DNA of 64,000 nt from the NCBI GenBank assembly GCA_014904985.1, contig MU128926.1, forward strand, positions 320,297 to 384,296, read 5' to 3'. Shown in pieces: positions 21,307 through 33,296 of the stretch. Source of the stretch: Hydnum rufescens UP504 (taxonomy: Eukaryota; Basidiomycota; Agaricomycetes; Cantharellales; Hydnaceae). The notes under the pieces are model-generated. The model did no database searches, was not told where the DNA came from, and saw only the letters and a program-made list of their open reading frames with translations. Within the stretch, counting starts at the first letter, position 1, and every line of letters begins with the position of its first letter. The position numbers were made by a program, and so were the translations under genes.

Positions 21307-21800
21307 TCATCGCCCCTTCAGCTGTATCTCGAATCTTATTCCGAATCGAGTTCCATACCTCGTTTCACCTGTGTTGAAACCATCGGCACCATGGACGGCG
21401 AAAAGTGGAATGACTTGCATAAAGGCATTAAACCCTGTGCATGTGATGAATGCGGCACGCCAATCCCCCCTTCGACGCTCAACCAAGTCTCGATCCGCAA
21501 GGGTCGCTGCTAGAGAATGGAAGACATCAAGATCTCCCATGTTGAATCTAAAACTTGACAATGCGCTGGCCGCGGCATCCAGTATGCTAGCGATGACGTA
21601 CGGCGAGCAGTATCTCGCATAGCTTCCCGACGTCGTCTTTCGGTTCGCAGTGTGGAGGCTTGCAGATCTGCCAATGCGGAATAGTGTTTTGACTGGAGCA
21701 CTGCACTAATTGCGCCCTGGATTTCAGAAAGGTGTGTATCTGTATCCTCCGCCTCTCCGAGGTTTGGACCATTAGCCGCAAAGCAACGCGCATCGCCCAT
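21307..21800 (-). pseudogene. Unknown gene, decayed copy H1
   Basis: The better kept of two related minus-strand blocks. From the ATG at 21800 it reads MGDARCFAANGPN, GEAEDTDTHLSEIQGA, STLRTERRRREAMRDTARR. After a one-base shift near 21595 it continues ILDAAASALSSFRFNM, FHSLAATLADRDLVERRRG, DWRAAFITC and fades near 21400. I do not recognise the family. Copy H2 (16290-16770) keeps the same order, so it was once a real gene. It now sits on the 5' side of the third SEC39-flank copy, as H2 does for the second. Confidence 0.4.
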
Positions 21801-21939
21801 TGTGGCATCTCTCAGGTCTAGCGGATAGGGCGCGCAAGAGCGGTGGGTTCAATTTAAGGTGGATTGTCATGATAGCTTATTACTACTGCATCGGCGATCA
21901 TATTGTTAATGATCAAGGGTCCGCAAACTTCCTTTATAG

Positions 21940-22740
21940 ACCGTCAGCCAAGGTTGGTTTGGCCATGGAATATGGCTTGGTGGTTCTACGTCCTGATTAA
22001 GGATTCTTTGTTTTGGCTGAACATTGATGGGATGAATCCCGCCGCCTAGATGCTCACTAATGTCGCAATTGAAAACTAGGGCTGTCGGTAATGTCTGGAC
22101 TCTTGAATTTGTATGCAAACAATGGGCGCCTGTACGCAAGCTTGGTCAAACCAATGTGAGAAATAAAGCCTGAATGTTCACCAGAAAGTGTCAGGGGGAA
22201 CAGATTCTTCGTACCTCCTCACGTTCCACATGTGTGGACCTGTTTTTCGATAGCTTGCTTTACTGCTTAGAGTTCGGGCACTTGGTCTCACCGTCGGTAT
22301 CGTGAACGTGACGATGTGCTAACGCAGTATCGATATCATGGGGGTGGACGATCTCACTGCCATACAGGCCGCTCAGATGGATCGTATTGCGAGGAAAGAC
22401 TAGTGGTGCATGGGGCCGGGTGGCGCAGCAGGTAGCGTTTTGTGGAGTACTCATGGGATCTCCATCATCACTTGGAGCCCTCAGATAGATAGATAGGGCA
22501 GACTATCCACTGCTCGCCTGGTCTAGGTGCGAGAGGGGGCAAATTGAAAGCAATCCAGAAACCGTCGCATCACGTCGGGTATATTATCTCATATTGGGAC
22601 ATGGACGCCCGCCCAGACCCAGACAATAGATGCCGAAGCATATCGAAGTTAACCAAGAGTCAAATAGAAGTGGGCGAGGATAGCTTTATGATTAAATCCC
22701 ATCTGTCGCTTTGTTCGGCAGTCCCCGCGCCACAACAGAA
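21940..22740. repeat. SEC39 upstream-flank repeat, copy 3 (next to intact SEC39)
   Basis: Third copy of the block, here directly upstream of the SEC39 start codon, so it presumably contains the working promoter. It includes a short AGAT tandem run near 22485 and TTTGTTCGGCAGTCC at 22709, the point where the two relic copies jump into internal SEC39 sequence. Confidence 0.55.
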
Positions 22741-25700
22741 ATGGCCGACGTCTTTGACCGCTGGGACGCGACTACCGATGCCGAACTTTCTGTAGAACTG
22801 GTCCAAGACTATTTTTCTCAGGTCTGGGATGAACTCTACATCGCCACCGCTGCTGTGGACCGTGTTGTCGATGACCCCAGTTTGCAGCGCTTATTGCTCT
22901 CCAAAGGTCTCACCAGCACGGATTCGGCGGTGGAGCGTGCTAGGGGCGGCCTGAGTACGACGCTCCTCCTTCAGGAAGTCAAGGCGGAGGAGGTCGAAGA
23001 CAAGGGTGAAGGTGCTTCGATGTTACACCCCGTACAACTGTCTAGTCAAGATGAACGGCTGGTCCGCCTCCTCATTCTGCGCGCAATTATATTGCGGCGC
23101 CTTGATCTACTGGATACCTACGAGGCTCTTATTTCGGATCCATCATGGACCAGTGAGGGTGGTGTGAATTCCTTCGCTGAGGCAGAGGATGATCCATGGG
23201 CTCAAGATCTCGAAACCAGCCAATCCCCCCCTCCGGTTCCGCTCACACTCTCCGAATTCCTCTCTTTTGACTTGCTCACTAATGCTCTAACTCTCGCCAG
23301 CACCGCGCGATTTGAAGTCCCTGCGCATTCTAATGGAACGACATTCTGCTCATTTGGTTCCCTTTCGATTCTTGATTCTGGACGCCATTCCAGTACATTC
23401 TCATCCCCGAGCCTACGCCTCTGTCTTACCCTCCCTGGACCAATCTACAAATTTGGAGAAGGTGCCTGCACCATTCAGTAATCGTTCAGAACAGGATTGG
23501 GTAGAGACCGACGTAGCGAAGAGAATCTACTTATCTTCGATACCAGAAGATCTATTGGAATTCTTTTCAGACCGAGCCCAGGATTTCGTGAGGATAGAAT
23601 CTCTCTTGACAAGCATCCAGCTATCGGAGTGGTATAAAGATCGAATTCGCCGCATCGATTCATCCTTTGGGCTTACTGACATCGCCCTGGAGTTAGTGCA
23701 GCACGGCGCATCCCAGGGGATATCTGATCTGGATGAGTTGGGTGAAGATCTCAGTTTGCTTGCTCGTTTGGTGTATGATACCCCTGGTGCGGATGAGCAG
23801 AGCTCCGAGACGGCAGAGTGGTCATTGGAGCGGTGGAGGTCGCTTGATGAATCTTCTATCGTCCGAGGATACGTTGCGCGTTCCACGCCTGACACAATTG
23901 CAGGTGATATCCGCCGGCTTGTCATGCCGTACCTTTATGTCCTCGAAGCGCGACGAGAGCGTGCTGGCAAACACGACCCTGATTTACCCTCACGATATCT
24001 TTACGAATATATTCTATCAGCACCCCTCGACCTGTGTGGTGCAATATTTGAGGCCTCCAAGCCCACCACACCATCATCACTTCGAATAATCCGGAAAGAC
24101 GAAGATCTTGCAAGACTCGCTCTCGCTTCTCTGTACGGTAGCGAAAATCTCACTCAATGGCCCACGATGAGTAACATCTTTGAATGCCTGCCTGAGTGGG
24201 CGGCCGATAATGGTGTGGATGGCGGCGCAGAAGCCGAAACAACCCTCTCATCCCTTTCCTCCTTCGTTCAACCTTCGACAACCCGAGCACGTCCCGCCCC
24301 CCCGTCCGATCTCTTCCTCTTCTTCAGCCCTCTCCCAGCTCCCGCCCTCTCCCGGGCTCTCGACATACTCGACGTGCACTTGGAATGTGGCGAGATCCTC
24401 GCAAGATGGAACGTCCCTGCTCCTTTGGTGTGGTTCCTACAAAGTGCTCAAGATGAACGTCAACAGCGGGCACGCGCTATACGCATGGCACGAAGTGCAT
24501 CTTTTGGTGTAGCCGGAGAAGACGTCGAGAGGGAGAAGTTGATAGATAATGAGGGGGCGTATACTGGTCTCCTGAAAGACATGCTTAAGCTTGTTGGCTC
24601 AAGTTCCTCTGTTGCACGGGGCGCTTTCAGACTACTGGGTCGAGAGGAGGTTACCAAGATCTTCTTTAGTGGGGTACTGAGCTCGGGTAGTACGTTGGTG
24701 GTGTTTTTTGGATCGGTATGTTACTGACTCGACTTTTCTCTGTCAAGAATTCAACATTGCGAAAAAATTGCTTCAGAATCCCAATGTCAAAAAGCTGGAT
24801 GCGAAGACTATCGAAAACCTCTGTCTTACTGTCTCTCGCGAGTTCTATGACAATGCCAGCAGTGGAAACTTGCATCATGGCGATATGAAGTTAGCATATG
24901 ACTGGTCTGTACCTTGGGAATTGTCGTCTTTAAACCCACCTCATCCATTCGGTGTCTAGTCTCGCCGTACCGCCTTTCACGGACGAGGTTCGAACCGAAC
25001 GAGAATTCATCGAGGCCACGAGCCGGATCTGTTCGTTTAAAGTTGTCTCTCGACCGGGCATACCAATTTCCCCCCTGGAGATCCGACTTGTCAAGGATCG
25101 TCTCAGTCTTGTCGCCCGGGTTCTCTCAGAAAACGAAGACGCCTATAAATATCCAGAAGTCATCCTCGAGCTCGTCCACAAGCTTGGATTCCCAAAGGGC
25201 GACGTTGTTAGCGAGGTCAAGACCTTTGCGATGTTGGCAGACTCGGCTCTGCAAGCTGAGGACTTCAATGTTGCGGCCACAAGTTGCGAACAAATGATCG
25301 CATTGCTAAAAATGCGTAGGCCAGGATTGGAGGCCCCATCATCTGATGGAGTGGCCGCCGGTGGGTCTACGGAAGGCGATGCAGTGGAGGTCTGCTGGCA
25401 TGCATGCTTCCAGCTGGGTCGCCAATCAGAATTCCGTGATGTTAAGAAGAAACTTCAATTACTCGGATATGCATTACAACTCTGTCCACCCGCAAACACG
25501 CTTGATGTTCTGGCAGTGTGGCGTCGGATCGAGCTCGAAGATATTCAGACACGTAAAGACGCAGGGGTTTCTAGGAGAGGGGCAAACGGTGCACAGAACA
25601 GCGGCAACGGCAGCAGCGCACTCCCCACCAGGTGGAGGGAGACGTTTCAATTCACTCAGTGCACAATTGTCCGAGTACGCTGCAACGACTTCCCCTCTCT

Positions 25701-25918
25701 TGATGAATCAAGGAGCCGATGCAGCTGCGTTAGCGGCCAAGACATTTACTCGGGTTGCGGCTAATTTTCCAATGAGTTTTCGAGGTGTGCGAGGCGGTGG
25801 AACTAGCAGGAGCGAAGAGGATGGGAGCATTGCACGATCAACAAGTCCTGACGTGTCTTCCCACGCCCGGCAAGCCCTTGCGCGGGGCATGGGCTGGCTT
25901 ATCGGGGACGATGAATAA
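22741..25918 (+). CDS. SEC39: Sec39-domain protein (NBAS/Dsl1-complex type)
   Basis: Sec39 is part of the ER-bound tether (Dsl1/NRZ complex) that captures COPI vesicles returning from the Golgi. The protein is long, helical and leucine-rich as in the family, with recognisable stretches FLSFDLLTNALTLAS, LRILMERHSAHLVPFRF, ILDAIPVHSHP, LYEYILSAPLDLCGAIFEAS, FSPLPAPALSRALDILDVHL, NIAKKLLQNP, CSFKVVSRPGIPISPLEIR and LLGYALQLCPPANTLDVL, ending MGWLIGDDE. Introns lie near 24683-24746 and 24924-24958. Two one-base surpluses break the frame: at 23311-23313 (a T run between TAR and LKSLRIL) and near 25565-25568 (a G run after RKDAG). Dropping one base at each site restores the expected family sequence, so I treat them as probable consensus errors. 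Partial copies occur at 12695 and 17620. Confidence 0.8.
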
Positions 25919-25964
25919 TTTGGGAATTTCCTTTGTGATCTTTCGTATGCGCATAGCGTAGTAA

Positions 25965-26688
25965 TCATATGGGACTAGATTGCTGAAGGACTTTTTCCAC
26001 CGCTTCCACCAAGATCTCGTGTTCTACTGCATGAATGCGCTCTTCTAGAGCCGCGAGGTCGTCGTTCTCGAGAATTTCGACATTTCGTGTCAGGATTGGC
26101 TCTCCTCGATCCACATCCCTCACCACATGATGGACCATCACACCAGTTCCCTGGATTTCCCCCCTTCTAAAGGCCTCGAAGGCGCGCTCAATGGCCCCTG
26201 CCCCATCGAATGCCCCAGGTAATGCAGGATGTAGGTTGATAATTGGGATCTCCGTCTTCACGCGCCGGCCTTCATCAAACTCCCGTATACCACTGAAGAC
26301 TTCTAGAAATTCCTGGCTGAGAATATGCAGAAATCCCGCCAAAACCACTAGGTGGACACCATCATCTATGCATTTGTTGAGGATCCGACGAGCAATTTCG
26401 AGATCGTACTGGATCCTGGTCCGATCAGGGGCGGATTTGAGATAGGGCTGGAGCGCAAGAACCTCCGACGGAATAGGGGGAGATGCAGAAGATGCACGAA
26501 TGAGGCCGTAGGCTGATTTGCGATTGGAGAATACGAAGGAAACTCGCGCAGTTGAGATACGACCTGTGGCACAGGCATCGATGATTGCTTGGAGATTCGT
26601 CCCTGCCACGAAATGGCATTATTTACAGCATAAAAACCAAAATAAAGCACTAACCAGAGCCTGAGATTAATACGACAATGTTTTTCAT
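25965..26688 (-). CDS. ADE8: Phosphoribosylglycinamide formyltransferase
   Basis: Catalyses the third step of de novo purine synthesis, moving a formyl group from 10-formyl-THF to GAR. Exon 1 (26688-26655) codes MKNIVVLISGS; an intron with a GTTAGT donor follows, and exon 2 (26602-25965) begins TNLQAIIDA, completing the phosphate-binding SGSGTNLQA loop. Family motifs follow: VLAGFLHILS, the catalytic segment INLHPALPGAFDGAGAIERA (the Asn and His of NxHP), GVMVHHVVRDVDRGEPIL and ALEERIHAVEHEI. It is a single-domain enzyme as in yeast. It converges on SEC39, whose stop lies 46 bases away, and diverges from DBR1. Confidence 0.92.
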
Positions 26689-26796
26689 TATGGGAGTGGC
26701 GAATATGTCGGTAACGCCCGTCGACACATGTTTCGTACAGCCACAAGGAGAGCACGACACTGTTCCCCGACATTTTCAAGACCGCCAGTCCGAAAC
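26689..26796. promoter_or_regulatory. Short bidirectional promoter region, ADE8/DBR1
   Basis: Only 108 bases separate the two start codons, which point away from each other. Both genes must draw their promoters from this stretch and from each other's 5' ends. No clear TATA box is visible. Confidence 0.5.
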
Positions 26797-28704
26797 ATGA
26801 GAGTAAGTGGTGATGCCCTGTTGTACTGTTGGTGTTTACTTGGCTTGACGTTCTCTTCTTAAGATTGCTGTGGAAGGATGTTGTCACGGATGTTTGGACG
26901 CGACATACAATCAGATCGCGTTTCTCGAGAAGAAAAATAAGTATAAAGTAGACCTGGTGCTAATAGGGGGGGATTTCGAGGCTATCAGGAACCAGTCCGA
27001 TCTTCTTTGTATGGCGGTTCCAGAAAAGTACCGGCACATGGGCGATTTCCCCAAGCAAGCGCAGGCCAACTCAAATGTTTATGCCGTAGGTTGACCTCGA
27101 TGCATTGTCTTTACCACAGGTATTATACAGGAGAGAAGGTCGCACCTATCTTGACTATTGTCATTGGCGGGAATCATGAGGCTAGCAATTACCTTTGGGA
27201 ACTGTGAGTTTGTCATTTGCCTTTCTCATCGATTCTTACTGAGACCCGCTGTTCCAGCTATCACGGAGGATGGCTCGCTCCCAATATTTATTATCTTGGG
27301 ACTGCTGGAAGCGTCAAAGTGAACGGCATACGAATTACCGGTGCTTCTGGCATCTACAAACCCAACGACTACCTGTTAGGTACGCTCAAGTCTCACTGAC
27401 CTCGAGATCTCCATCTCACCTATATTCTAGGTCACTTCGAGACTGTCCCATACAACAAGTCCTCGATGCGAAGCATCTACCATATCCGAGAATACGATGT
27501 TGTCAAGCTCCTGCAGGTGCGCGAAGATATACGTCCTGCCCTCGCCGCCTCTTACAATGTCACCACAGCTTCCTTCCCCAGAAATATTCATGTCGCATGA
27601 CTGGCCACACACAATCGAGCAATATGGGGACTTAAATTCATTGCTTGCTCGCAAACCGTTCTGGCGCACAGATATCGAGACTGGGCAGCTTGGCTCCCCT
27701 CCATTAATGGAGTTACTCAAAACACTTCGTCCCAAACGGTGGTTTGCCGCTCATATGCATATCAGATTCGAGGCCACAATCTCACATGTTCCCACCCCCG
27801 CTGCCGCGAACCCGGATGAAATTCTGATCGACGATGACGATGTCGATGAAGTACCAGGTGCTTCGGTCGGGTCCCAAAATAATCCCGACGAAATTCTTCT
27901 TGAGGGTGATGATATCGATTCATCTGCCCAGGGAACATCTAATGCTATTAGAACGTCGTCAGTGCGATCGATACCAAGCGTCTTTACGAATACTGAAGAG
28001 CTTTCTTACCTCCCCCTTATTGTCAACAGTGCTGAAAGCAATAACGAAACCCATTTTCTTGCTCTGGACAAATGCCTCCCAAACCGACAGTATCTCGAGG
28101 TTATAGATATTCCAACCCCACATCCTTCTGCTGAGGCAGACGCTGCTAGATCTGAACCGGACCTCGCCTCTCTGCTTCCGACGTCGTTCGGTAAGCAGCC
28201 AAAAGAAGAAACAGATCCTATTCGACCTCCTCCAACCTTCACATTTGATGTTGAATGGCTTGGCATAACTCGTGCCCTGCATTCCTACATGAGCCTCACC
28301 CGGCATCGAGCGCGATTCCCACCCCCAGAAATCCTGAAAGAACAGGTGAAGCAGGGGATCGCTTGGGTGCGCGAGAATGTGGGCGAGAAATCTATAGGTG
28401 ACGTCCAACGATTCATCACGACGGCTTCAGGTCCGACCAAGAGCCACGGCAGCAGGCCGCAACAACGTGAGTATCGCAGATCACACCATACGACAGCATG
28501 GCTGAGTCATTTTTTTGCATTGACCACTTAGCAATGTGGTATACAAACCCCCAGACAGAGGCATTCTGCGCGATGATCCAGATAGAAAACGTGATCAATC
28601 CTGTTCCCAACGGTAGAACGGTATTATCACCTCCAGCAGGGGAAACGTCGAACAATGACGCAACCAAATTAGTCCAACCTTCCGGGGATAGGCAATTAAC
28701 ATGA
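26797..28704 (+). CDS. DBR1: RNA lariat debranching enzyme
   Basis: Opens the 2'-5' branch of excised introns in the nucleus. Exon 1 is only MR (26797-26802). After the intron come [100 protein letters not shown] and [12 protein letters not shown], which together give the metallophosphoesterase metal ligands (GDFE, GGNHE, SHDWP, AHMH). The second intron seems to use a GC donor at 27055. A long, poorly conserved acidic linker ([13 protein letters not shown]) precedes the C-terminal part ([14 protein letters not shown]). A last exon supplies [19 protein letters not shown]. No frame break seen. Confidence 0.92.
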
Positions 28705-28830
28705 TCGACATTAGTGTACTAAAGTGTAATGGCCTTGCTTAATGAACCCAAAGTCCCAGCCCTTGTAACATGGCGTGAAAGTACTGATCGGATCGATACC
28801 AGTGTCTGATTACGTAAGAAACAATCGCGA

Positions 28831-30293
28831 ATGGCTACGGACTTTTGGCGATCGTCTCATTAGTGAGAGTCGGCATTTGGAACGTGGAGATAAAAGAGTC
28901 TCTCACCCCGTTGTTTGAAACAGCAAGTACTGGTTGGTCGACCAAGCGACACTCGAACGGGCCCGAGAATATGATCTCTTGTATGCGACACCAAAAGAAA
29001 TAGCTCTGATCAACATCCTCTTTGCGAATGGTAACTATAGTCCCCCGAACTTGTTATCAAGTGGAGCGTTATCATCGCCTCTGAAACCTCCTTATCAGTA
29101 ATCGCACGGCTGGGCAAGCGCCTGGAATTACGACAGCAAGTCATCGCTACTGCACTCGTCTTCTTTCGACGATTCTATCTACGAAGTTCGTATTGCGACA
29201 CAGACCCTTTCTTTGTCGCTGCGGCGTGCTGCTATGTAGCTGCAAAAGTGGAGGAATCACCTTCCTATCTGAAGAGTGTTGTTGCAGAGGCCCGCACACT
29301 CTTTGGATGTGAGTGCTTTGAGACAATGGGGTCGGGGACTTTCCTTGATGGTGTTTAAACATCTCTAGCTGAATACGGGATCAAGACCTTTCCCAGTGAT
29401 CATACGAAGCTTGGGGAAATGGAATTCTATCTCTTGGAGGACCTTGACTTCCACCTCAATGTCTTTCACCCTTATCGAGACCTGGCGGATCTGTGTGGAA
29501 GCAATGAAATTGTGGAGATAGGCGAAGAAGGTGAGTTAGGGTACGTACCTGAAGATGAACGATTCTGGGGCACCGGGAAAGGGAAACTTGCCCTAGAAGA
29601 GGGTGCCGTCCAGACGGCATGGTTCGTGGATGTCAGAAGTAGGAGATGCGTTTATCTTATCCTTTTTTTATGTCCAGGTTTATCATCAGTGATAGTTTGC
29701 GAACGGAGCTGTGCCTCTTGTATCCGCCATACATCATTGCTATTGCTGCCCTGTATATGACTTGCGTACTGCATGGTAGCATCAGCTCCAAACTTCACCC
29801 CCCTTCTGGATCATCGTCCGGTGCAGGAGCTGGCTCCACCCAGGCGAATGCTGCCGCCGCCGTTGGGGGTCCTTCGCGGTTCCAGTCGCCAGCGCTGTCA
29901 AAAGACCAGGAAGATCGCTCGCCACTCTCCGCCGCGGCTCCCACAGCTGCACCTGTATCACCACGGGACGAAATTATCAACTTCCTGGCAGGCTTGAACG
30001 TGTCGCTCGAACTTATTAGCTCCGTGTGTCAGCAAATCATGGCTATGTATGCGCTTTGGGACTCCTTCACCGATCAAAGCGAACAGGACACGTCACGACG
30101 GGCGGAGCGTCGTGAAACGCATCGACAGTTTTACAGCTACCGTGGCATGAGCCCTCCGCCCGAAAAGGAACTGATAACCGAGAAGGACGTCGTCGCTATT
30201 GTGTTGCGAATGAGAGCGGAACGGGAGAGTGACTTAGCCCTCTCCATGTCAGGGAGACAGACCGCTGGCAAGAGGGTGGAACGGATACGTTGA
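28831..30293 (+). CDS. SSN8: Cyclin C, Mediator kinase-module subunit
   Basis: Partner of Cdk8 in the Mediator kinase module. The start at 28831 gives MATDFWRSSHYKYWLVD, the cyclin C signature. The cyclin box follows: ARLGKRLELRQQVIATALVF, FRRFYLRSSYCDTDPFFVAA, CCYVAAKVEESPSYLKSVV, EYGIKTFPSDHTKLGEMEFY, LDFHLNVFHPYRDLADLC, RFWGTGKGKL, TAWFIISDSLRTELCLLYPP and HLIAIAA-like YIIAIAALYMTCVLH. An unusually long low-complexity insert (Ser/Pro/Ala, about 29800-29960) splits the second cyclin fold before DEIINFLAGLNVSLELI. The C-terminal tail is basic. The introns at 28863, 29033, 29311 and 29621 keep the frame. Confidence 0.9.
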
Positions 30294-30654
30294 TTTTTGT
30301 GACTTATGATGACATTCGCAACTGGGGAGCCTCCTACATACCGAGTAAATATCGGATACCAAGCGACCACAATCAAGAATACAGCAGAGCCGAAGACTAA
30401 GGAAAGTCACATAAGACTGACCGCACATATATATATGCAGCAATTAAGAACTTATAGCACACAGTAATCAATTACATCGTCCTTTAACTACCTCTAAAAG
30501 TGCCTTTTCTCTTGTTTATCAACCTGCGACATTCGGGTCCGACACCTATATGCGTCAGACACAAGTATAACGTGCGTGGTCACGGGTCTAAGCTGCGAGG
30601 TTGGTGCCAACGTAAGCTGTGCGCCTTCGCAAAGTGCCGACTTGCTTCATCGCC
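30294..30654. other. Intergenic stretch, cyclin C to SRP receptor
   Basis: 3' flank of cyclin C with an (AT)n-like ATATATATATG run near 30427, then the promoter side of the SRP receptor gene. No gene seen. Confidence 0.4.
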
Positions 30655-33296
30655 ATGCTCGACCATTGCTCCATCTTCCACAAAGGTAACGATAAATTCT
30701 CGCCGGATGTGCTTGGACTCACTAAGTGTGCATGCTCAGGTGGAATTGTTCTGTGGTCTCGGTCTTTCACACCTGCTGCAGAGAGCGTCACTCACACCTC
30801 GTCCTCTCCTGTGAACAGTCTCGTCAGAGAGGCTCTCATTGAGGGACGAACTACTGACAATCATTATGAGAAAGATGGATACGCTATCAAATGGACTTTT
30901 GTCAATGATCTGGAATTGATTTTCGTTGTACGCTCATATCAGCACCTACACTTTCTACACCCGTCCAATTAGACGTGTTGCAGGTTGCGTATCAACGCAT
31001 TCTTCAACTCACATACGCGGAAGACCTTTTAACTGCTCTCAAGAATGTGTTCGTGAGCCTTTATGAGCCATTTCTTACTGCCCTCGTCACTTCGCTGCAC
31101 GCCAAGTCTTGGACTTCCCCCTCGAATGCCACGCCCGTAAACTCAATTCAAGGGTCCAGGCCCTTCACATGGGACTTTTCAAAGGCCTTTTCTGGATGGG
31201 ATAAAACATTCGACAAAGTACTGAAGTTAGTGGAGGACAAAGTGGCAGCTGAGCGTAAATCGCGTCTGCGCTCTGTACCCAAGCAATCAGCCATACAGCC
31301 CAGTCCTCCATCATCGGATGATTCTCAAAACAGTGGGCTTCACCTTCCATTCTCCGTATTTTTGACGCTCAGCCTTACTTAATTTTCTGCAGGGCCAACC
31401 AGAGAAGAAGAAGAAGGGCATGATCCGCAGCAGATTTCACGGAACGTGGAGGCACTGAAGAACCGACTCAAAGGGAATCCACCTGTGCGCGGGGGCCGCC
31501 GTCGAGCTGCCAAGAGCGCCAAGTCCCCTGTAGTTAGCAAGGACAGTCCTAACACAACAGAGTAAGTCCGGTCCCTAAACCCGTCGTCCTATGGATGTTG
31601 GAAACTTTATGTCCAGCTCCGATGTAGGAGCATCAAAGAAAAAGCCTATGAAGAAAGCAATGCGTACGTGGGACGACTCGTTCCCCGGAGTGGACGACGG
31701 GGTCAACCTTGATTATAGCTCAGGGAAGGTTCCAGATGCGGCCACGGCCGTCGATGTCTCCCATCTCATTGATGAGAGTTCTCGTGGTGTGGTAGGAAAC
31801 AATGGACTTTATGAAGTCAAGGACCTGGACTTTGGCCTAATTGAAGAGGACGAACAACGCGAGGACGAAGATGATATTATTGCTCGCGCCCTGAGTGGTA
31901 CTTCACTTGGCCGTTCGTCGGCATCGTCCCAAGAAGCACCTAGAGCATTTTCTAGTTTCAGCACAATAGGGAACCTGTTTTCTCGCGTGACAGGATCAAT
32001 GACCCTCACTAAGCAGGATCTCGATCCCGTTCTCGCTGGAATGATGGATCATCTCATGCAGAAGAATGTTGCAAAGGAGATCGCCACGAAGATATGTGAG
32101 GGTATCGGAGAAAGTCTGGTTGGTAAACGGGTCAGTGGTTTCCGAGGTGCCCATTTATTCCTTCCGGTTTTTATCGCTCGACTTATCTTGAATTTCTTCG
32201 CGATCCGCAGGGGTCAAAATGGAAGTCCGAAAGGCGCTCTCCGACGCGATCACCCGCATTCTCACCCCCAAAACATCCACCGATCTTCTCCTGGCGATTC
32301 GTACCAAGCTAAGCACGAACTCCGGACCATCTGCTGAAAGAGAACCTTATGCCATCACCTTCGTTGGTGTCAATGGTGTTGGGAAATCGACGAATCTCTC
32401 CAAAGTGTGCTTTTGGTTGCTCCAGAACAACTTTCGCGTCCTCATTGCGGCCTGTGATACGTTCCGAAGTGGAGCCGTAGAGCAACTGCGTGTTCACGTG
32501 AGGAACCTTGGGATGTTGGTTGGTGAGAAGGAAAGGAGTGGTATCGAACTCTATGAGAAAGGTTATGGTAAGGATGCAGCCGGAATTGCTAAGGAGGCCA
32601 TAGCCTATGGTGAGGAGGGGTTTCACTGCGAGACGCGATCCTTCCCTGAGTTACTTCTCTCTTCCTAGCCAAAGAACACGCATTCGATGTCGTATTGATT
32701 GATACAGCTGGCCGGATGCAAGACAACGAGGTCTGTTTGCGTAACATCTGGTTGAAATCTCAGCACTCAGATCTTTCGTTCTAGCCTCTTATGCGAGCTC
32801 TAGCCAAGGTAAGGACATCCAACTCTCAACTAACCTTGTTGATATCTTCGTATCTAGCTTGTCTCTACCAACAATCCCGATAAAGTCATCTTCGTGGGCG
32901 AGGCCCTTGTTGGAAATGAAGCTGTTGACCAGCTCAGCAAATTCGACAGTGCGCTGAAGAATTTTTCCACCGCTGGAGTGGGCCAAGGGCGCGGCATTGA
33001 TGGAATGCTCGTGACAAAGTGGGATACGGTAGATGACAAGGTCTGTTTTCGCGAGCAACCACTTGTCTTCACTCGATGAAATGTTGTCCGTTCACCAGGT
33101 GGGGGCAGCGTTATCCATGACCTATGTGACTGGACAACCTATCTTGTTCGTTGGATGCGGGCAGGTACTGAGGTTTCTTCTTGCCCTTATGGCACCCCCA
33201 ACTATTATTGAATATTGTCCCTCATCTTTTCAGACTTATACGGATCTCAGGCAGTTGCGTGTACCCCACATTGTACAGGCATTGATGAGTGACTAG
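30655..33296 (+). CDS. SRP101: Signal recognition particle receptor alpha subunit
   Basis: Docks SRP-ribosome complexes at the ER. Exon 1 starts MLDHCSIFHKG at 30655; after an intron GIVLWSRSFTP completes the SRX longin-like domain, followed by YAIKWTFVNDLELIFVVAYQ. A charged linker (GRRRAAKSAKS, KKKPMKKAMRTWDD) leads to the NG domain: ITFVGVNGVGKSTNLSKV (G1), LIAACDTFRSGAVEQL (G2), DVVLIDTAGRMQDNE (G3), GMLVTKWDTVDDK (TKxD, G4) and ILFVGCGQTYTDLRQL at the end. At least eight introns, all in frame, some with exons below 50 bases (for example PLMRALAK at 32786). The last residues are QALMSD, stop at 33296. Confidence 0.92.

Noticed and set aside
23291..23312. An intron ending at TCGCCAG in SEC39 to explain the frame change
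   Set aside because: The sequence before it (LLTNALTLASTAR) is itself conserved Sec39 coding sequence and no good donor lies upstream; a one-base surplus fits better.
24960..25010. GGTTCGAACC-like string as a tRNA T-loop
   Set aside because: It lies inside the SEC39 coding exon (FTDEVRTEREF) with no acceptor stem around it.
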